Source: Limanda limanda (lineage: Eukaryota; Chordata; Actinopteri; Pleuronectiformes; Pleuronectidae). Taken from it: a stretch of 64,000 nucleotides of DNA. Under the pieces are notes generated by a model, which worked only from the letters and a program-made list of their open reading frames with translations, did no database searches and was not told the origin of the DNA. Location: positions 124,001 through 188,000 of the forward strand of contig NW_026870406.1 of assembly GCF_963576545.1 (NCBI RefSeq), given 5' to 3'. Positions 33,533 through 47,801 of the stretch are shown here, piece by piece. Every line of letters starts with the position of its first letter. The stretch's first letter is position 1. The position numbers were made by a program, and so were the translations under genes.

Positions 33533-36500
33533 GATATTCTTGAATAACTTTTTTTGTGAAGGTCGGAGAGACTTGCAAGTAGGCTCTACCCCCACTAAAT
33601 GGGGTAGCGCGCATCGATCGGTACCATCCTTGAGCTTCTCCGACTTTCGGAAGGGTTAGGGTTAGGGTTAGGGATGAAAGCACATAGGAGAAAGAGATAT
33701 TCTTGAATAACTTTTTTTGTGAAGGTCGGAGAGACTTGGAAAGTGGTTGCATCTGGACTAATTTGGGTCCTGCGGATCGATTGGTACCATGCCCGAGCTT
33801 GTACGACCTTCGGAAGAGGTCGACCGACGAAATTCCCCCAAATCTGAGGAGATATTCTTGAATAACTTTTTTTGTGAAGGTCGGAGAGACTTGCAAGTAG
33901 GCTCTACCCCCACTAAATGGGGTAGCGCGCATCGATCGGTACCATCCTTGAGCTTCTCCGACTTTCGGAAGGGTTAGGGTTAGGGTTAGGGATGAAAGCA
34001 CATAGGAGAAAGAGATATTCTTGAATAACTTTTTTTGTAAAGGTCGGAGAGACTTGGAAAGTGGTTGCATCTGGACTAATTTGGGTCCTGCGGATCGATT
34101 GGTACCATCCCCGAGCTTGTACGACCTTCGGAAGAGGTCGACCGACGAAATTCCCCCAAATCTGAGGAGATATTCTTGAATAACGTTTTTTGTGAAGGTC
34201 GGAGAGACTTGCAAGTAGGCTCTACCCCCACTAAATGGGGTTGCGCGCATCGATCGGTACCATCCTTGAGCTTCTCCGACTTTCGGAAGGGTTAGGGTTA
34301 GGGTTAGGAATGAAAGCACATAGGAGAAAGAGATATTCTTGAATAACTTTTTTTGTGAAGGTCGGAGAGACTTGCAAGTAGGCTCTACCCCCACTAAATG
34401 GGGTAGCGCGCATCGATCGGTACCATCCTTGAGCTTCTCCGACTTTCGGAAGGGTTAGGGTTAGGGTTAGGGATGAAAGCACATAGGAGAAAGAGATATT
34501 CTTGAATAACTTTTTTTGTGAAGGTCGGAGAGACTTGCAAGTAGGCTCTACCCCCACTAAATGGGGTAGCGCGCATCGATCGGTACCATCCTTGAGCTTC
34601 TCCGACTTTCGGAAGGGTTAGGGTTAGGGTTAGGGATGAAAGCACATAGGAGAAAGAAATATTCTTGAATAACTTTTTTTGTGAAGGTCGGAGAGACTTG
34701 AAAAGTGGTTGCATCTGGACTAATTTGGGTCCTGCGGATCGATTGGTACCATCCCCGAGCTTGTACGACCTTCGGAAGAGGTCGACCGACGAAATTCCCC
34801 CAAATCTGAGGAGATATTCTTGAATAACTTTTTTTGTGAAGGTCGGAGAGACTTGCAAGTAGGCTCTACCCCCACTAAATGGGGTTGCGCGCATCGATCG
34901 GTACCATCCTTGAGCTTCTCCGACTTTCGGAAGGGTTAGGGTTAGGGTTAGGGATGAAAGCACATAGGAGAAAGAGATATTCTTGAATAACTTTTTTTGT
35001 GAAGGTCGGAGAGACTTGCAAGTAGGCTCTACCCCCACTAAATGGGGTAGCGCGCATCGATCGGTACCATCCTTGAGCTTCTCCGACTTTCGGAAGGGTT
35101 AGGGTTAGGGTTAGGGATGAAAGCACATAGGAGAAAGAGATATTCTTGAATAACTTTTTTTGTGAAGGTCGGAGAGACTTGAAAAGTGGTTGCATCTGGA
35201 CTAATTTGGGTCCTGCAGATCGATTGGTACCATCCCCGAGCTTGTACGACCTTCGGAAGAGGTCGACCGACGAAATTCCCCCAAATCTGAGGAGATATTC
35301 TTGAATAACTTTTTTTGTGAAGGTCGGAGAGACTTGCAAGTAGGCTCTACCCCCACTAAATAGGGTTGCGCGCATCGATCGGTACCATCCTTGAGCTTCT
35401 CCGACTTTCGGAAGGGTTAGGGTTAGGGTTAGGGATGAAAGCACATAGGAGAAAGAGATATTCTTGAATAACTTTTTTTGTGAAGGTCGGAGAGACTTGC
35501 AAGTAGGCTCTACTCCCACTAAATGGGGTAGCGCGCATCGATCGGTACCATCCTTGAGCTTCTCCGACTTTCGGAAGGGTTAGGGTTAGGGTTAGGGATG
35601 AAAGCACATAGGAGAAAGAGATATTCTTGAATAACTTTTTTTGTGAAGGTCGGAGAGACTTGGAAAGTGGTTGCATCTGGACTAATTTGGGTCCTGCGGA
35701 TCGATTGGTACCATCCCCGAGCTTGTACGACCTTCGGAAGAGGTCGACCGACGAAATTCCCCCAAATCTGAGGAGATATTCTTGAATAACTTTTTTTGTG
35801 AAGGTCGGAGAGACTTGCAAGTAGGCTCTACCCCCACTAAATAGGGTTGCGCGCATCGATCGGTACCATCCTTGAGCTTCTCCGACTTTCGGAAGGGTTA
35901 GGGTTAGGGTTAGGGATGAAAGCACATAGGAGAAAGAGATATTCTTGAATAACTTTTTTTGTGAAGGTCGGAGAGACTTGCAAGTAGGCTCTACTCCCAC
36001 TAAATGGGGTAGCGCGCATCGATCGGTACCATCCTTGAGCTTCTCCGACTTTCGGAAGGGTTAGGGTTAGGGTTAGGGATGAAAGCACATAGGAGAAAGA
36101 GATATTCTTGAATAACGTTTTTTGTGAAGGTCGGAGAGACTTGCAAGTAGGCTCTACCCCCACTAAATGGGGTAGCGCGCATCGATCGGTACCATCCTTG
36201 AGCTTCTCCGACTTTCGGAAGGGTTAGGGTTAGGGTTAGGGATGAAAGCACATAGGAGAAAGAGATATTCTTGAATAACTTTTTTTGTGAAGGTCGGAGA
36301 GACTTGGAAAGTGGTTGCATCTGGACTAATTTGGGTCCTGCGGATCGATTGGTACCATGCCCGAGCTTGTACGACCTTCGGAAGAGGTCGACCGACGAAA
36401 TTCCCCCAAATCTGAGGAGATATTCTTGAATAACTTTTTTTGTGAAGGTCGGAGAGACTTGCAAGTAGGCTCTACCCCCACTAAATGGGGTAGCGCGCAT

Positions 36501-39500
36501 CGATCGGTACCATCCTTGAGCTTCTCCGACTTTCGGAAGGGTTAGGGTTAGGGTTAGGGATGAAAGCACATAGGAGAAAGAGATATTCTTGAATAACTTT
36601 TTTTGTAAAGGTCGGTGAGACTTGGAAAGTGGTTGCATCTGGACTAATTTGGGTCCTGCGGATCGATTGGTACCATCCCCGAGCTTGTACGACCTTCGGA
36701 AGAGGTCGACCGACGAAATTCCCCCAAATCTGAGGAGATATTCTTGAATAACTTTTTTTGTGAAGGTCGGAGAGACTTGCAAGTAGGCTCTACCCCCACT
36801 AAATGGGGTTGCGCGCATCGATCGGTACCATCCTTGAGCTTCTCCGACTTTCGGAAGGGTTAGGGTTAGGGTTAGGAATGAAAGCACATAGGAGAAAGAG
36901 ATATTCTTGAATAACTTTTTTTGTGAAGGTCGGAGAGACTTGCAAGTAGGCTCTACCCCCACTAAATGGGGTAGTGCGCATCGATCAGTACCATCCTTGA
37001 GCTTCTCCGACTTTCGGAAGGGTTAGGGTTAGGGTTAGGGATGAAAGCACATAGGAGAAAGAGATATTCTTGAATAACTTTTTTTGTGAAGGTCGGAGAG
37101 ACTTGGAAAGTGGTTGCATCTGGACTAATTTGGGTCCTGCAGATCGATTGGTACCATCCCCGAGCTTGTACGACCTTCGGAAGAGGTCGACCGACGAAAT
37201 TCCCCCAAATCTGAGGAGATATTCTTGAATAACTTTTTTTGTGAAGGTCGGAGAGACTTGCAAGTAGGCTCTACCCCCACTAAATGGGGTTGCGCGCATC
37301 GATCGGTACCATCCTTGAGCTTCTCCGACTTTCGGAAGGGTTAGGGTTAGGGTTAGGGATGAAAGCACATAGGAGAAAGAGATATTCTTGAATAACTTTT
37401 TTTGTGAAGGTCGGAGAGACTTGAAAAGTGGTTGCATCTGGACTAATTTGGGTCCTGCGGATCGATTGGTACCATCCCCGAGCTTGTACGACCTTCGGAA
37501 GAGGTCGACCGACGAAATTCCCCCAAATCTGAGGAGATATTCTTGAATAACTTTTTTTGTGTAGGTCGGAGAGACTTGCAAGTAGGCTCTACCCCCACTA
37601 AATGGGGTTGCGCGCATCGATCGGTACCATCCTTGAGCTTCTCCGACTTTCGGAAGGGTTAGGGTTAGGGTTAGGGATGAAAGCACATAGGAGAAAGAGA
37701 TATTCTTGAATAACTTTTTTTGTGAAGGTCGGAGAGACTTGCAAGTAGGCTCTACCCCCACTAAATGGGGTAGCGCGCATCGATCGGTACCATCCTTGAG
37801 CTTCTCCGACTTTCGGAAGGGTTAGGGTTAGGGTTAGGGATGAAAGCACATAGGAGAAAGAGATATTCTTGAATAACTTTTTTTGTGAAGGTCGGAGAGA
37901 CTTGGAAAGTGGTTGCATCTGGACTAATTTGGGTCCTGCGGATCGATTGGTACCATGCCCGAGCTTGTACGACCTTCGGAAGAGGTCGACCGACGAAATT
38001 CCCCCAAATCTGAGGAGATATTCTTGAATAACTTTTTTTGTGAAGGTCGGAGAGACTTGCAAGTAGGCTCTACCCCCACTAAATGGGGTTGCGCGCATCG
38101 ATCGGTACCATCCTTGAGCTTCTCCGACTTTCGGAAGGGTTAGGGTTAGGGTTAGGGATGAAAGCACATAGGAGAAAGAGATATTCTTGAATAACTTTTT
38201 TTGTGAAGGTCGGAGAGACTTGCAAGTAGGCTCTACCCCCACTAAATGGGGTAGCGCGCATCGATCGGTACCATCCTTGAGCTTCTCCGACTTTCGGAAG
38301 GGTTAGGGTTAGGGTTAGGGATGAAAGCACATAGGAGAAAGAGATATTCTTGAATAACTTTTTTTGTGAAGGTCGGAGAGACTTGGAAAGTGGTTGCATC
38401 TGGACTAATTTGGGTCCTGCGGATCGATTGGTACCATCCCCGAGCTTGTACGACCTTCGGAAGAGGTCGACCGACGAAATTCCCCCAAATCTGAGGAGAT
38501 ATTCTTGAATAACTTTTTTTGTGAAGGTCGGAGAGACTTGCAAGTAGGCTCTACCCCCACTAAATGGGGTTGCGCGCATCGATCGGTACCATCCTTGAGC
38601 TTCTCCGACTTTCGGAAGGGTTAGGGTTAGGGTTAGGGATGAAAGCACATAGGAGAAAGAGATATTCTTGAATAACTTTTTTTGTGAAGGTCGGAGAGAC
38701 TTGAAAAGTGGTTGCATCTGGACTAATTTGGGTCCTGCGGATCGATTGGTACCATCCCCGAGCTTGTAAGACCTTCGGAAGAGGTCGACCGACGAAATTC
38801 CCCCAAATCTGAGGAGATATTCTTGAATAACTTTTTTTGTGAAGGTCGGAGAGACTTGCAAGTAGGCTCTACCCCCACTAAATGGGGTTGCGCGCATCGA
38901 TCGGTACCATCTTTGAGCTTCTCCGACTTTCGGAAGGGTTAGGGTTAGGGTTAGGGATGAAAGCACATAGGAGAAAGAGATATTCTTGAATAACTTTTTT
39001 TGTGAAGGTCGGAGAGACTTGCAAGTAGGCTCTACCCCCACTAAATGGGGTAGCGCGCATCGATCGGTACCATCTTTGAGCTTCTCCGACTTTCGGAAGG
39101 GTTAGGGTTAGGGTTAGGGATGAAAGCACATAGGAGAAAGAGATATTCTTGAATAACTTTTTTTGTGAAGGTCGGAGAGACTTGAAAAGTGGTTGCATCT
39201 GGACTAATTTGGGTCCTGCAGATCGATTGGTACCATCCCCGAGCTTGTACGACCTTCGGAAGAGGTCGACCGACGAAATTCCCCCAAATCTGAGGAGATA
39301 TTCTTGAATAACTTTTTTTGTGAAGGTCGGAGAGACTTGCAAGTAGGCTCTGCCCCCACTAAATGGGGTTGCGCGCATCGATCGGTACCATCCTTGAGCT
39401 TCTCCGACTTTCGGAAGGGTTAGGGTTAGGGTTAGGGATGAAAGCACATAGGAGAAAGAGATATTCTTGAATAACTTTTTTTGTGAAGGTCGGAGAGACT

Positions 39501-39502
39501 TG
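33533..39502 (+). repeat. Duplicated segment, right copy (partner 18,163-24,295)
   Basis: See the partner for the shared markers. This copy lacks one A monomer near 36.16 kb. It joins directly to copy 3 of the 18-mer block at 33,532/33,533 and contains copy 4. The interval 30.7-39.5 kb is therefore a mosaic of two previously duplicated pieces. Confidence 0.91.
36582..39459 (+). repeat. 2,878-bp 18-mer block, copy 4 of 4
   Basis: Private markers at 36,616, 36,877, 36,987 and 37,562. It also has a private gtagtgcgc change near 36,975 and catctttg at about 38,911 where copies 1-3 have catccttg. Confidence 0.92.
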
Positions 39503-39777
39503 AAAAGTGGTTGCATCTGGACTAATTTGGGTCCTGCGGATCGATTGGTACCATCCCCGAGCTTGTAAGACCTTCGGAAGAGGTCGACCGACGAAATTCC
39601 CCCAAATCTGAGGAGATATTCTTGAATAACTTTTTTTGTGAAGGTCGGAGAGACTTGCAAGTAGGCTCTACCCCCACTAAATGGGGTTGCGCGCATCGAT
39701 CGGTACCATCTTTGAGCTTCTCCGACTTTCGGAAGGGTTAGGGTTAGGGTTAGGGATGAAAGCACATAGGAGAAAGA

Positions 39778-42700
39778 GATATTCTTGAATAACTTTTTTT
39801 GTGAAGGTCGGAGAGACTTGCAAGTAGGCTCTACCCCCACTAAATGGGGTAGCGCGCATCGATCGGTACCATCTTTGAGCTTCTCCGACTTTCGGAAGGG
39901 TTAGGGTTAGGGTTAGGGATGAAAGCACATAGGAGAAAGAGATATTCTTGAATAACTTTTTTTGTGAAGGTCGGAGAGACTTGAAAAGTGGTTGCATCTG
40001 GACTAATTTGGGTCCTGCAGATCGATTGGTACCATCCCCGAGCTTGTACGACCTTCGGAAGAGGTCGACCGACGAAATTCCCCCAAATCTGAGGAGATAT
40101 TCTTGAATAACTTTTTTTGTGAAGGTCGGAGAGACTTGCAAGTAGGCTCTGCCCCCACTAAATGGGGTTGCGCGCATCGATCGGTACCATCCTTGAGCTT
40201 CTCCGACTTTCGGAAGGGTTAGGGTTAGGGTTAGGGATGAAAGCACATAGGAGAAAGAGATATTCTTGAATAACTTTTTTTGTGAAGGTCGGAGAGACTT
40301 GCAAGTAGGCTCTACCCCCACTAAATGGGGTAGCGCGCATCGATCGGTACCATCCTTGAGCTTCTCCGACTTTCGGAAGGGTTAGGGTTAGGGTTAGGGA
40401 TGAAAGCACATAGGAGAAAGAGATATTCTTGAATAACTTTTTTTGTGAAGGTCGGAGAGACTTGGAAAGTGGTTGCATCTGGACTAATTTGGGTCCTGCG
40501 GATCGATTGGTACCATCCCCGAGCTTGTACGACCTTCGGAAGAGGTCGACCGACGAAATTCCCCCAAATCTGAGGAGATATTCTTGAATAACTTTTTTTG
40601 TGAAGGTCGGAGAGACTTGCAAGTAGGCTCTACCCCCACTAAATGGGGTTGCGCGCATCGATCGGTACCATCCTTGAGCTTCTCCGACTTTCGGAAGGGT
40701 TAGGGTTAGGGTTAGGGATGAAAGCACATAGGAGAAAGAGATATTCTTGAATAACTTTTTTTGTGAAGGTCGGAGAGACTTGAAAAGTGGTTGCATCTGG
40801 ACTAATTTGGGTCCTGCGGATCGATTGGTACCATCCCCGAGCTTGTAAGACCTTCGGAAGAGGTCGACCGACGAAATTCCCCCAAATCTGAGGAGATATT
40901 CTTGAATAACTTTTTTTGTGAAGGTCGGAGAGACTTGCAAGTAGGCTCTACCCCCACTAAATGGGGTTGCGCGCATCGATCGGTACCATCCTTGAGCTTC
41001 TCCGACTTTCGGAAGGGTTAGGGTTAGGGTTAGGGATGAAAGCACATAGGAGAAAGAGATATTCTTGAATAACTTTTTTTGTGAAGGTCGGAGAGACTTG
41101 CAAGTAGGCTCTACCCCCACTAAATGGGGTAGCGCGCATCGATCGGTACCATCTTTGAGCTTCTCCGACTTTCGGAAGGGTTAGGGTTAGGGTTAGGGAT
41201 GAAAGCACATAGGAGAAAGAGATATTCTTGAATAACTTTTTTTGTGAAGGTCGGAGAGACTTGAAAAGTGGTTGCATCTGGACTAATTTGGGTCCTGCAG
41301 ATCGATTGGTACCATCCCCGAGCTTGTACGACCTTCGGAAGAGGTCGACCGACGAAATTCCCCCAAATCTGAGGAGATATTCTTGAATAACTTTTTTTGT
41401 GAAGGTCGGAGAGACTTGCAAGTAGGCTCTACCCCCACTAAATGGGGTTGCGCGCATCGATCGGTACCATCCTTGAGCTTCTCCGACTTTCGGAAGGGTT
41501 AGGGTTAGGGTTAGGGATGAAAGCACATAGGAGAAAGAGATATTCTTGAATAACTTTTTTTGTGAAGGTCGGAGAGACTTGCAAGTAGGCTCTACTCCCA
41601 CTAAATGGGGTAGCGCGCATCGATCGGTACCATCCTTGAGCTTCTCCGACTTTCGGAAGGGTTAGGGTTAGGGTTAGGGATGAAAGCACATAGGAGAAAG
41701 AGATATTCTTGAATAACTTTTTTTGTGAAGGTCGGAGAGACTTGCAAGTAGGCTCTACCCCCACTAAATGGGGTAGCGCGCATCGATCGGTACCATCCTT
41801 GAGCTTCTCCGACTTTCGGAAGGGTTAGGGTTAGGGTTAGGGATGAAAGCACATAGGAGAAAGAGATATTCTTGAATAACTTTTTTTGTGAAGGTCGGAG
41901 AGACTTGCAAGTAGGCTCTACCCCCACTAAATGGGGTAGCGCGCATCGATCGGTACCATCCTTGAGCTTCTCCGACTTTCGGAAGGGTTAGGGTTAGGGT
42001 TAGGGATGAAAGCACATAGGAGAAAGAGATATTCTTGAATAACTTTTTTTGTGAAGGTCGGAGAGACTTGCAAGTAGGCTCTACCCCCACTAAATGGGGT
42101 AGCGCGCATCGATCGGTACCATCTTTGAGCTTCTCCGACTTTCGGAAGGGTTAGGGTTAGGGTTAGGGATGAAAGCACATAGGAGAAAGAGATATTCTTG
42201 AATAACTTTTTTTGTGAAGGTCGGAGAGACTTGAAAAGTGGTTGCATCTGGACTAATTTGGGTCCTGCAGATCGATTGGTACCATCCCCGAGCTTGTACG
42301 ACCTTCGGAAGAGGTCGACCGACGAAATTCCCCCAAATCTGAGGAGATATTCTTGAATAACTTTTTTTGTGAAGGTCGGAGAGACTTGCAAGTAGGCTCT
42401 ACCCCCACTAAATGGGGTTGCGCGCATCGATCGGTACCATCCTTGAGCTTCTCCGACTTTCGGAAGGGTTAGGGTTAGGGTTAGGGATGAAAGCACATAG
42501 GAGAAAGAGATATTCTTGAATAACTTTTTTTGTGAAGGTCGGAGAGACTTGAAAAGTGGTTGCATCTGGACTAATTTGGGTCCTGCGGATCGATTGGTAC
42601 CATCCCCGAGCTTGTACGACCTTCGGAAGAGGTCGACCGACGAAATTCCCCCAAATCTGAGGAGATATTCTTGAATAACTTTTTTTGTGAAGGTCGGAGA

Positions 42701-42826
42701 GACTTGCAAGTAGGCTCTACCCCCACTAAATGGGGTTGCGCGCATCGATCGGTACCATCCTTGAGCTTCTCCGACTTTCGGAAGGGTTAGGGTTAGGGTT
42801 AGGGATGAAAGCACATAGGAGAAAGA
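39778..42826 (+). repeat. Block of about 3.05 kb, copy 2 of 3
   Basis: Shared markers with copy 3 at +3,687: ctctgcccc (40,151 and 43,838) and cttgtaagacc (40,848 and 44,535). Similarity to copy 3 continues to about 43.4 kb, where a short A unit interrupts it. Confidence 0.9.
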
Positions 42827-43464
42827 GATATTCTTGAATAACTTTTTTTGTGAAGGTCGGAGAGACTTGCAAGTAGGCTCTACCCCCACTAAATGGGGTA
42901 GCGCGCATCGATCGGTACCATCCTTGAGCTTCTCCGACTTTCGGAAGGGTTAGGGTTAGGGTTAGGGATGAAAGCACATAGGAGAAAGAGATATTCTTGA
43001 ATAACTTTTTTTGTGAAGGTCGGAGAGACTTGCAAGTAGGCTCTACCCCCACTAAATGGGGTAGCGCGCATCGATCGGTACCATCTTTGAGCTTCTCCGA
43101 CTTTCGGAAGGGTTAGGGTTAGGGTTAGGGCTGAAAGCACATAGGAGAAAGAGATATTCTTGAATAACTTTTTTTGTGAAGGTCGGAGAGACTTGAAAAG
43201 TGGTTGCATCTGGACTAATTTGGGTCCTGCAGATCGATTGGTACCATCCCCGAGCTTGTACGACCTTCGGAAGAGGTCGACCGACGAAATTCCCCCAAAT
43301 CTGAGGAGATATTCTTGAATAACTTTTTTTGTGAAGGTCGGAGAGACTTGCAAGTAGGCTCTACCCCCACTAAATGGGGTTGCGCGCATCGATCGGTACC
43401 ATCCTTGAGCTTCTCCGACTTTCGGAAGGGTTAGGGTTAGGGATGAAAGCACATAGGAGAAAGA

Positions 43465-46400
43465 GATATTCTTGAATAACTTTTTTTGTGAAGGTCGGAG
43501 AGACTTGCAAGTAGGCTCTACCCCCACTAAATGGGGTAGCGCGCATCGATCGGTACCATCTTTGAGCTTCTCCGACTTTCGGAAGGGTTAGGGTTAGGGT
43601 TAGGGATGAAAGCACATAGGAGAAAGAGATATTCTTGAATAACTTTTTTTGTGAAGGTCGGAGAGACTTGAAAAGTGGTTGCATCTGGACTAATTTGGGT
43701 CCTGCAGATCGATTGGTACCATCCCCGAGCTTGTACGACCTTCGGAAGAGGTCGACCGACGAAATTCCCCCAAATCTGAGGAGATATTCTTGAATAACTT
43801 TTTTTGTGAAGGTCGGAGAGACTTGCAAGTAGGCTCTGCCCCCACTAAATGGGGTTGCGCGCATCGATCGGTACCATCCTTGAGCTTCTCCGACTTTCGG
43901 AAGGGTTAGGGTTAGGGTTAGGGATGAAAGCACATAGGAGAAAGAGATATTCTTGAATAACTTTTTTTGTGAAGGTCGGAGAGACTTGCAAGTAGGCTCT
44001 ACCCCCACTAAATGGGGTAGCGCGCATCGATCGGTACCATCCTTGAGCTTCTCCGACTTTCGGAAGGGTTAGGGTTAGGGTTAGGGATGAAAGCACATAG
44101 GAGAAAGAGATATTCTTGAATAACTTTTTTTGTGAAGGTCGGAGAGACTTGGAAAGTGGTTGCATCTGGACTAATTTGGGTCCTGCGGATCGATTGGTAC
44201 CATCCCCGAGCTTGTACGACCTTCGGAAGAGGTCGACCGACGAAATTCCCCCAAATCTGAGGAGATATTCTTGAATAACTTTTTTTGTGAAGGTCGGAGA
44301 GACTTGCAAGTAGGCTCTACCCCCACTAAATGGGGTTGCGCGCATCGATCGGTACCATCCTTGAGCTTCTCCGACTTTCGGAAGGGTTAGGGTTAGGGTT
44401 AGGGATGAAAGCACATAGGAGAAAGAGATATTCTTGAATAACTTTTTTTGTGAAGGTCGGAGAGACTTGAAAAGTGGTTGCATCTGGACTAATTTGGGTC
44501 CTGCGGATCGATTGGTACCATCCCCGAGCTTGTAAGACCTTCGGAAGAGGTCGACCGACGAAATTCCCCCAAATCTGAGGAGATATTCTTGAATAACTTT
44601 TTTTGTGAAGGTCGGAGAGACTTGCAAGTAGGCTCTACCCCCACTAAATGGGGTTGCGCGCATCGATCGGTACCATCCTTGAGCTTCTCCGACTTTCGGA
44701 AGGGTTAGGGTTAGGGTTAGGGATGAAAGCACATAGGAGAAAGAGATATTCTTGAATAACTTTTTTTGTGAAGGTCGGAGAGACTTGCAAGTAGGCTCTA
44801 CCCCCACTAAATGGGGTAGCGCGCATCGATCGGTACCATCTTTGAGCTTCTCCGACTTTCGGAAGGGTTAGGGTTAGGGTTAGGGATGAAAGCACATAGG
44901 AGAAAGAGATATTCTTGAATAACTTTTTTTGTGAAGGTCGGAGAGACTTGAAAAGTGGTTGCATCTGGACTAATTTGGGTCCTGCAGATCGATTGGTACC
45001 ATCCCCGAGCTTGTACGACCTTCGGAAGAGGTCGACCGACGAAATTCCCCCAAATCTGAGGAGATATTCTTGAATAACTTTTTTTGTGAAGGTCGGAGAG
45101 ACTTGCAAGTAGGCTCTACCCCCACTAAATGGGGTTGCGCGCATCGATCGGTACCATCCTTGAGCTTCTCCGACTTTCGGAAGGGTTAGGGTTAGGGTTA
45201 GGGATGAAAGCACATAGGAGAAAGAGATATTCTTGAATAACTTTTTTTGTGAAGGTCGGAGAGACTTGCAAGTAGGCTCTACTCCCACTAAATGGGGTAG
45301 CGCGCATCGATCGGTACCATCCTTGAGCTTCTCCGACTTTCGGAAGGGTTAGGGTTAGGGTTAGGGATGAAAGCACATAGGAGAAAGAGATATTCTTGAA
45401 TAACTTTTTTTGTGAAGGTCGGAGAGACTTGCAAGTAGGCTCTACCCCCACTAAATGGGGTAGCGCGCATCGATCGGTACCATCCTTGAGCTTCTCCGAC
45501 TTTCGGAAGGGTTAGGGTTAGGGTTAGGGATGAAAGCACATAGGAGAAAGAGATATTCTTGAATAACTTTTTTTGTGAAGGTCGGAGAGACTTGCAAGTA
45601 GGCTCTACCCCCACTAAATGGGGTAGCGCGCATCGATCGGTACCATCCTTGAGCTTCTCCGACTTTCGGAAGGGTTAGGGTTAGGGTTAGGGATGAAAGC
45701 ACATAGGAGAAAGAGATATTCTTGAATAACTTTTTTTGTGAAGGTCGGAGAGACTTGCAAGTAGGCTCTACCCCCACTAAATGGGGTAGCGCGCATCGAT
45801 CGGTACCATCTTTGAGCTTCTCCGACTTTCGGAAGGGTTAGGGTTAGGGTTAGGGATGAAAGCACATAGGAGAAAGAGATATTCTTGAATAACTTTTTTT
45901 GTGAAGGTCGGAGAGACTTGAAAAGTGGTTGCATCTGGACTAATTTGGGTCCTGCAGATCGATTGGTACCATCCCCGAGCTTGTACGACCTTCGGAAGAG
46001 GTCGACCGACGAAATTCCCCCAAATCTGAGGAGATATTCTTGAATAACTTTTTTTGTGAAGGTCGGAGAGACTTGCAAGTAGGCTCTACCCCCACTAAAT
46101 GGGGTTGCGCGCATCGATCGGTACCATCCTTGAGCTTCTCCGACTTTCGGAAGGGTTAGGGTTAGGGTTAGGGATGAAAGCACATAGGAGAAAGAGATAT
46201 TCTTGAATAACTTTTTTTGTGAAGGTCGGAGAGACTTGAAAAGTGGTTGCATCTGGACTAATTTGGGTCCTGCGGATCGATTGGTACCATCCCCGAGCTT
46301 GTACGACCTTCGGAAGAGGTCGACCGACGAAATTCCCCCAAATCTGAGGAGATATTCTTGAATAACTTTTTTTGTGAACGTCGGAGAGACTTGCAAGTAG

Positions 46401-46513
46401 GCTCTACCCCCACTAAATGGGGTTGCGCGCATCGATCGGTACCATCCTTGAGCTTCTCCGACTTTCGGAAGGGTTAGGGTTAGGGTTAGGGATGAAAGCA
46501 CATAGGAGAAAGA
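43465..46513 (+). repeat. Block of about 3.05 kb, copy 3 of 3
   Basis: It follows copy 2 after about 640 bp. Its last unit has the rare gtgaacgtc change at 46,379, absent from copies 1 and 2 and repeated 962 bp later at 47,341. Confidence 0.9.
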
Positions 46514-46839
46514 GATATTCTTGAATAACTTTTTTTGTGAAGGTCGGAGAGACTTGCAAGTAGGCTCTACCCCCACTAAATGGGGTAGCGCGCATCGATC
46601 GGTACCATCCTTGAGCTTCTCCGACTTTCGGAAGGGTTAGGGTTAGGGTTAGGGATGAAAGCACATAGGAGAAAGAGATATTCTTGAATAACTTTTTTTG
46701 TGAAGGTCGGAGAGACTTGCAAGTAGGCTCTACCCCCACTAAATGGGGTAGCGCGCATCGATCGGTACCATCTTTGAGCTTCTCCGACTTTCGGAAGGGT
46801 TAGGGTTAGGGTTAGGGATGAAAGCACATAGGAGAAAGA
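45878..46839 (+). repeat. 6-mer higher-order repeat, 962 bp, copy 1
   Basis: The order is BA, BA, A, A (2 x 318 + 2 x 163). The next copy, 46,840-47,801, has the same order and the same gtgaacgtc marker (46,379 and 47,341). A third partial copy runs to about 48,600 without the marker. Confidence 0.91.
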
Positions 46840-47801
46840 GATATTCTTGAATAACTTTTTTTGTGAAGGTCGGAGAGACTTGAAAAGTGGTTGCATCTGG
46901 ACTAATTTGGGTCCTGCAGATCGATTGGTACCATCCCCGAGCTTGTACGACCTTCGGAAGAGGTCGACCGACGAAATTCCCCCAAATCTGAGGAGATATT
47001 CTTGAATAACTTTTTTTGTGAAGGTCGGAGAGACTTGCAAGTAGGCTCTACCCCCACTAAATGGGGTTGCGCGCATCGATCGGTACCATCCTTGAGCTTC
47101 TCCGACTTTCGGAAGGGTTAGGGTTAGGGTTAGGGATGAAAGCACATAGGAGAAAGAGATATTCTTGAATAACTTTTTTTGTGAAGGTCGGAGAGACTTG
47201 AAAAGTGGTTGCATCTGGACTAATTTGGGTCCTGCGGATCGATTGGTACCATCCCCGAGCTTGTACGACCTTCGGAAGAGGTCGACCGACGAAATTCCCC
47301 CAAATCTGAGGAGATATTCTTGAATAACTTTTTTTGTGAACGTCGGAGAGACTTGCAAGTAGGCTCTACCCCCACTAAATGGGGTTGCGCGCATCGATCG
47401 GTACCATCCTTGAGCTTCTCCGACTTTCGGAAGGGTTAGGGTTAGGGTTAGGGATGAAAGCACATAGGAGAAAGAGATATTCTTGAATAACTTTTTTTGT
47501 GAAGGTCGGAGAGACTTGCAAGTAGGCTCTACCCCCACTAAATGGGGTAGCGCGCATCGATCGGTACCATCCTTGAGCTTCTCCGACTTTCGGAAGGGTT
47601 AGGGTTAGGGTTAGGGATGAAAGCACATAGGAGAAAGAGATATTCTTGAATAACTTTTTTTGTGAAGGTCGGAGAGACTTGCAAGTAGGCTCTACCCCCA
47701 CTAAATGGGGTAGCGCGCATCGATCGGTACCATCTTTGAGCTTCTCCGACTTTCGGAAGGGTTAGGGTTAGGGTTAGGGCTGAAAGCACATAGGAGAAAG
47801 A
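46840..47801 (+). repeat. 6-mer higher-order repeat, 962 bp, copy 2
   Basis: Tandem partner of the preceding copy. Its last A has the rare tagggctgaaag change (47,780). The same change is at 43,131; the distance of 4,649 equals 3,687 + 962, the sum of two duplication offsets seen here. This ties the two events into one history. Confidence 0.91.
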
